A program made the translations under genes and the position numbers. This document shows positions 61,476-64,000 of a DNA stretch of 64,000 nt, one piece after another. Within the stretch, counting starts at the first letter, position 1; every line of letters starts with the position of its first letter. The DNA lies in NCBI RefSeq assembly GCF_932526225.1, contig NC_064042.1, forward strand, positions 16,364,751 to 16,428,750, in the 5' to 3' direction. The notes beneath the pieces were generated by a model, which was given only the letters and a program-made list of their open reading frames with translations, was not told the DNA's origin and did no database searches. This stretch comes from Nematostella vectensis. Taxonomy: Eukaryota > Cnidaria > Anthozoa > Actiniaria > Edwardsiidae.

Positions 61476-64000
61476 CTGGCACTGTGGGTTGTAGCTACCA
61501 GTAGGTTCTGTCAAGTTTGGTTCTTCTGTGTCCGCTGGTTTTGGATTTTTAGAATGTAGTGAACGATTGGATCTCTGTTTAGCGTCCCTTATCCGAAAAT
61601 AATAAAAGAACACAGACAAAAAGAACTTCATAACTGTGTTGGATACCAGGATCCTAAATAAATACACGACTTCTGAAAAACCCTGGAGCTCAATGCCAGG
61701 ATTTGGGTTTTGATCATACCGCAGTGCCAGCGTCCCATAATCTGGTCAAACATCATGTGGTACAGCCCAAGCCAAAAGCTAGCCTGTATACAGACCCCGT
61801 AACGCGCGGTATGAAAGGGATCGCTCCGCCCCCTTTTTTGCATACTAATCAGTATCCAACCTGGCGGCTGGTAGCGTTATCAAAGGGGAGAAAGACAGCT
61901 CGAATAAAGCATAAGAAAATTTACTTTTTATTAGTCAACAAAGCTCTAATTTAATAATTAATGTGGTTTCTGTTGCATGTATAGTATTTTTTGTCTTCGA
62001 CATGCTATAATAATACGGCATTTTTCGTTTTTTTTTTTGTTGTGAACGGAGGCTGCTTTTGAAATTCGCGCCATTTTTCCAGTGTCAATCAGTCCTTTTT
62101 GCTCCAGGCTCACTCTTTTCCTTCCTCCGAGCCTTCACTGAGTTTGTTATTGTGGATAGCATATTCAACCAAAAGAACAGTCGGTCTTTGAGTCATAAGC
62201 AGTGCAATGGCCATTTGCAGTGGTGGCGAAATCCTTTTTGAGACCGAAGCACCCTATTCAACATAGAGCTTTCTATAGGAGACGAAGGTCGACTTAAGAG
62301 AATTAAGGATCAACAAAAAGATTGCAAATCCTGTCTTGGTTCATCAAAGGAAACCTCAACTACACAGAAATCCGATTTGCTAGAAGCACTATTCACGAAC
62401 CTTGAGTAATCAACAACTGATATGTATACTTATTCATGCTGGATTCCTCCCTTCTTTCAAGCAACTCAACCCTACATTCCTTTTAAATAGCTTTCGATTA
62501 AATCCCAGGAAGCCAGTCCGATGAATTTATCTATTCACTAAGTCTATTCTATTTAAAAAAAAACGAAAGGGAAGTGTTCGTTTTGTAGTCTTTGTATTGA
62601 CCCGCAAAGCATTGCATTTTGTTGACAGGGCCACTCTGCCAGCATGCAGATGCAATGTGTTTGCGGTGACTCCATGAAGTGGATAAACTCACCAACTATG
62701 TCATCTGGAAGTGTGGTAAAATACTATGTCAAAATTAGGTCAGATGTTTGTGTATCTCTCTTCATAATTTTGTCATGTAAGCTTATATAAATAGCGACTA
62801 CAATAGAATTATTACATTGTCTATACTGTTCAGAATGATGCTTCATGGCCTTGAATCAACTGATCACAGAGACAGTATGCTAATGTTTGTGAGGCAGCCC
62901 TGATATGATATGGAGATATTTGGCATAGGCATAAAGGATGATATACAACTTCAAATTTTGAATCTTTGAATCATCGCCCACACCTCACCCCAACAATGTT
63001 CTAGTGTCCTGTGTAGGATTTAGGGGGGGGAGCATTCAGCTCATATTCACTTAAACAAGCAATACTACATTTGTTTTACTACACTTGTTGTGTTTTATAC
63101 AGTAGCTTTGCATATACATGTCTTTAGCAGGATGTGTGTATATATCTTTATTAGACATAAATTTTTGCATGATATCTATGTCAGGGCACACCCCCTTGAC
63201 AATTCATGGCTATGTGCTCCAGAAACCTAAATCTGAAATAGACAGCAAGCCATGTTAGGACCTACTATCAAATAATAGCCCCTCTCCATATGCCCAGGTT
63301 CCTAAAATGCGTATCTTATCTCTACAAAATACTATTCATCATAATGCATTACAACACATCTCGGTTTATGTACACATCAAATATACTAAATTGGTGTGTT
63401 ATTTCTGTAGTTCATGACACATCTTACGTATACTACTATTTTGTGTAACTATTCAATAACAAAGGCAATTTTCCTAACCATGCAGTTTATTTTTCCATCA
63501 TTGTGAAAACATATACAAAAGATGAAACAATAAACAATCTATATAACAAGGGTTTTCTGATGTCTATATTTTGAGAAAATGGAACAGGGCCCCATACCCC
63601 TAACTTCCCTGCTTGGAATTGGGAGTTCCATGTAATATAAGGAAAATGCAGATAATAAAATCAAGATGATTTGATGCATCCTTGAAAATACAAACTAACA
63701 TCCCCATTGCTCTCATAATCTGGATTAGCCTACACTTCACATCTTACTTCCTCCTTGAGACTGCCACTGTCATCAGTGTTGTTCATATATGATAACAATG
63801 TTAGGATGACTATAGGCATGCTGCCTAATCAACTCAAACAACAAGTAGTTTTCATTATTTTATTTACTCTGGATTACAGTATATTTGGGGGAAATCTTCA
63901 GGTACAGTGGTTACATACATTCTTTTCTATTGTGTTTCTATTGTAAACTGCATAGATTAGTCGGTGCATGTAAAGCACACTTGATCATGCCTAAATCCAG
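61476..64000. other. Right flank, no gene recognised
   Basis: AT-rich sequence. It should be upstream intron or 5' flank of the KAT7-like gene; no PHD1-start exon or other coding signal was identified, and the only open frames are short. Confidence 0.4.

Noticed and set aside
61455-61667. Minus-strand frame next to the 31-bp array, considered as an upstream KAT7 exon
   Set aside because: No PHD-type cysteines, no clear acceptor, and only a weak donor (GTATCT).

Overview
The window looks like nuclear DNA of an invertebrate animal, most likely a cnidarian such as a sea anemone (inference). It has short exons with clean GT-AG introns, metazoan extracellular domain shuffling, a MYST acetyltransferase gene, and Ty3/Gypsy, BEL/Pao, LINE-like and SINE-like elements. 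It is AT-rich. By summing spans, about a quarter of the window is tandem minisatellite.

Two multi-exon genes, both on the minus strand, account for the coding potential. Gene 1 (about 33.8 kb down to below 0.5 kb, 3' end outside the window) encodes a secreted cysteine-rich protein. Fifteen coding exons join in phase without a stop for 832 complete codons: signal peptide, IGFBP-type domain, Kazal domain, VWC-like module, Kunitz 1, Kunitz 2, a ten-cysteine domain that matches BMP type I receptor ectodomains in cysteine spacing, then three complete VWC domains and the start of a fourth. I see no kinase and no membrane segment so far. VWC and receptor ectodomains both bind BMP ligands, so a secreted BMP trap that also carries two Arg-P1 protease inhibitor domains is the most attractive hypothesis here. 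I know of no described protein with this order of domains, but I could not search.

Gene 2 (59.9 kb down to 43.2 kb, 5' end outside) encodes a KAT7/HBO1-type MYST histone acetyltransferase. Eleven exons give the last 641 residues: most of a double PHD finger, a basic nuclear region, a C2HC finger and a complete MYST domain. In vertebrates the double PHD finger belongs to KAT6 and the C2HC finger to KAT7, so this architecture is mixed.

The rest is repeats. A Ty3/Gypsy retrotransposon with identical 176-bp LTRs, a 5-bp target duplication and one intact gag-pol frame (55.0-59.6 kb) sits in the intron that splits the double PHD finger, inside an older repeat. A TTAA-flanked, piggyBac-like non-autonomous family has five copies, one of them inserted in a decayed reverse transcriptase gene. 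There are two long foldback elements, several hairpin MITEs, a tRNA-derived SINE, a decayed BEL/Pao element and LINE remnants.

The most unusual structural signal is that many minisatellites lie on exon edges. Four include the exon edge in the repeat unit: the acceptor of the second Kunitz-2 exon, two KAT7 splice donors, and the KAT7 stop codon. Others abut splice sites within about 10-50 bases. The gene therefore carries rows of decoy splice sites, and tandem duplication appears to have started repeatedly at exon borders.
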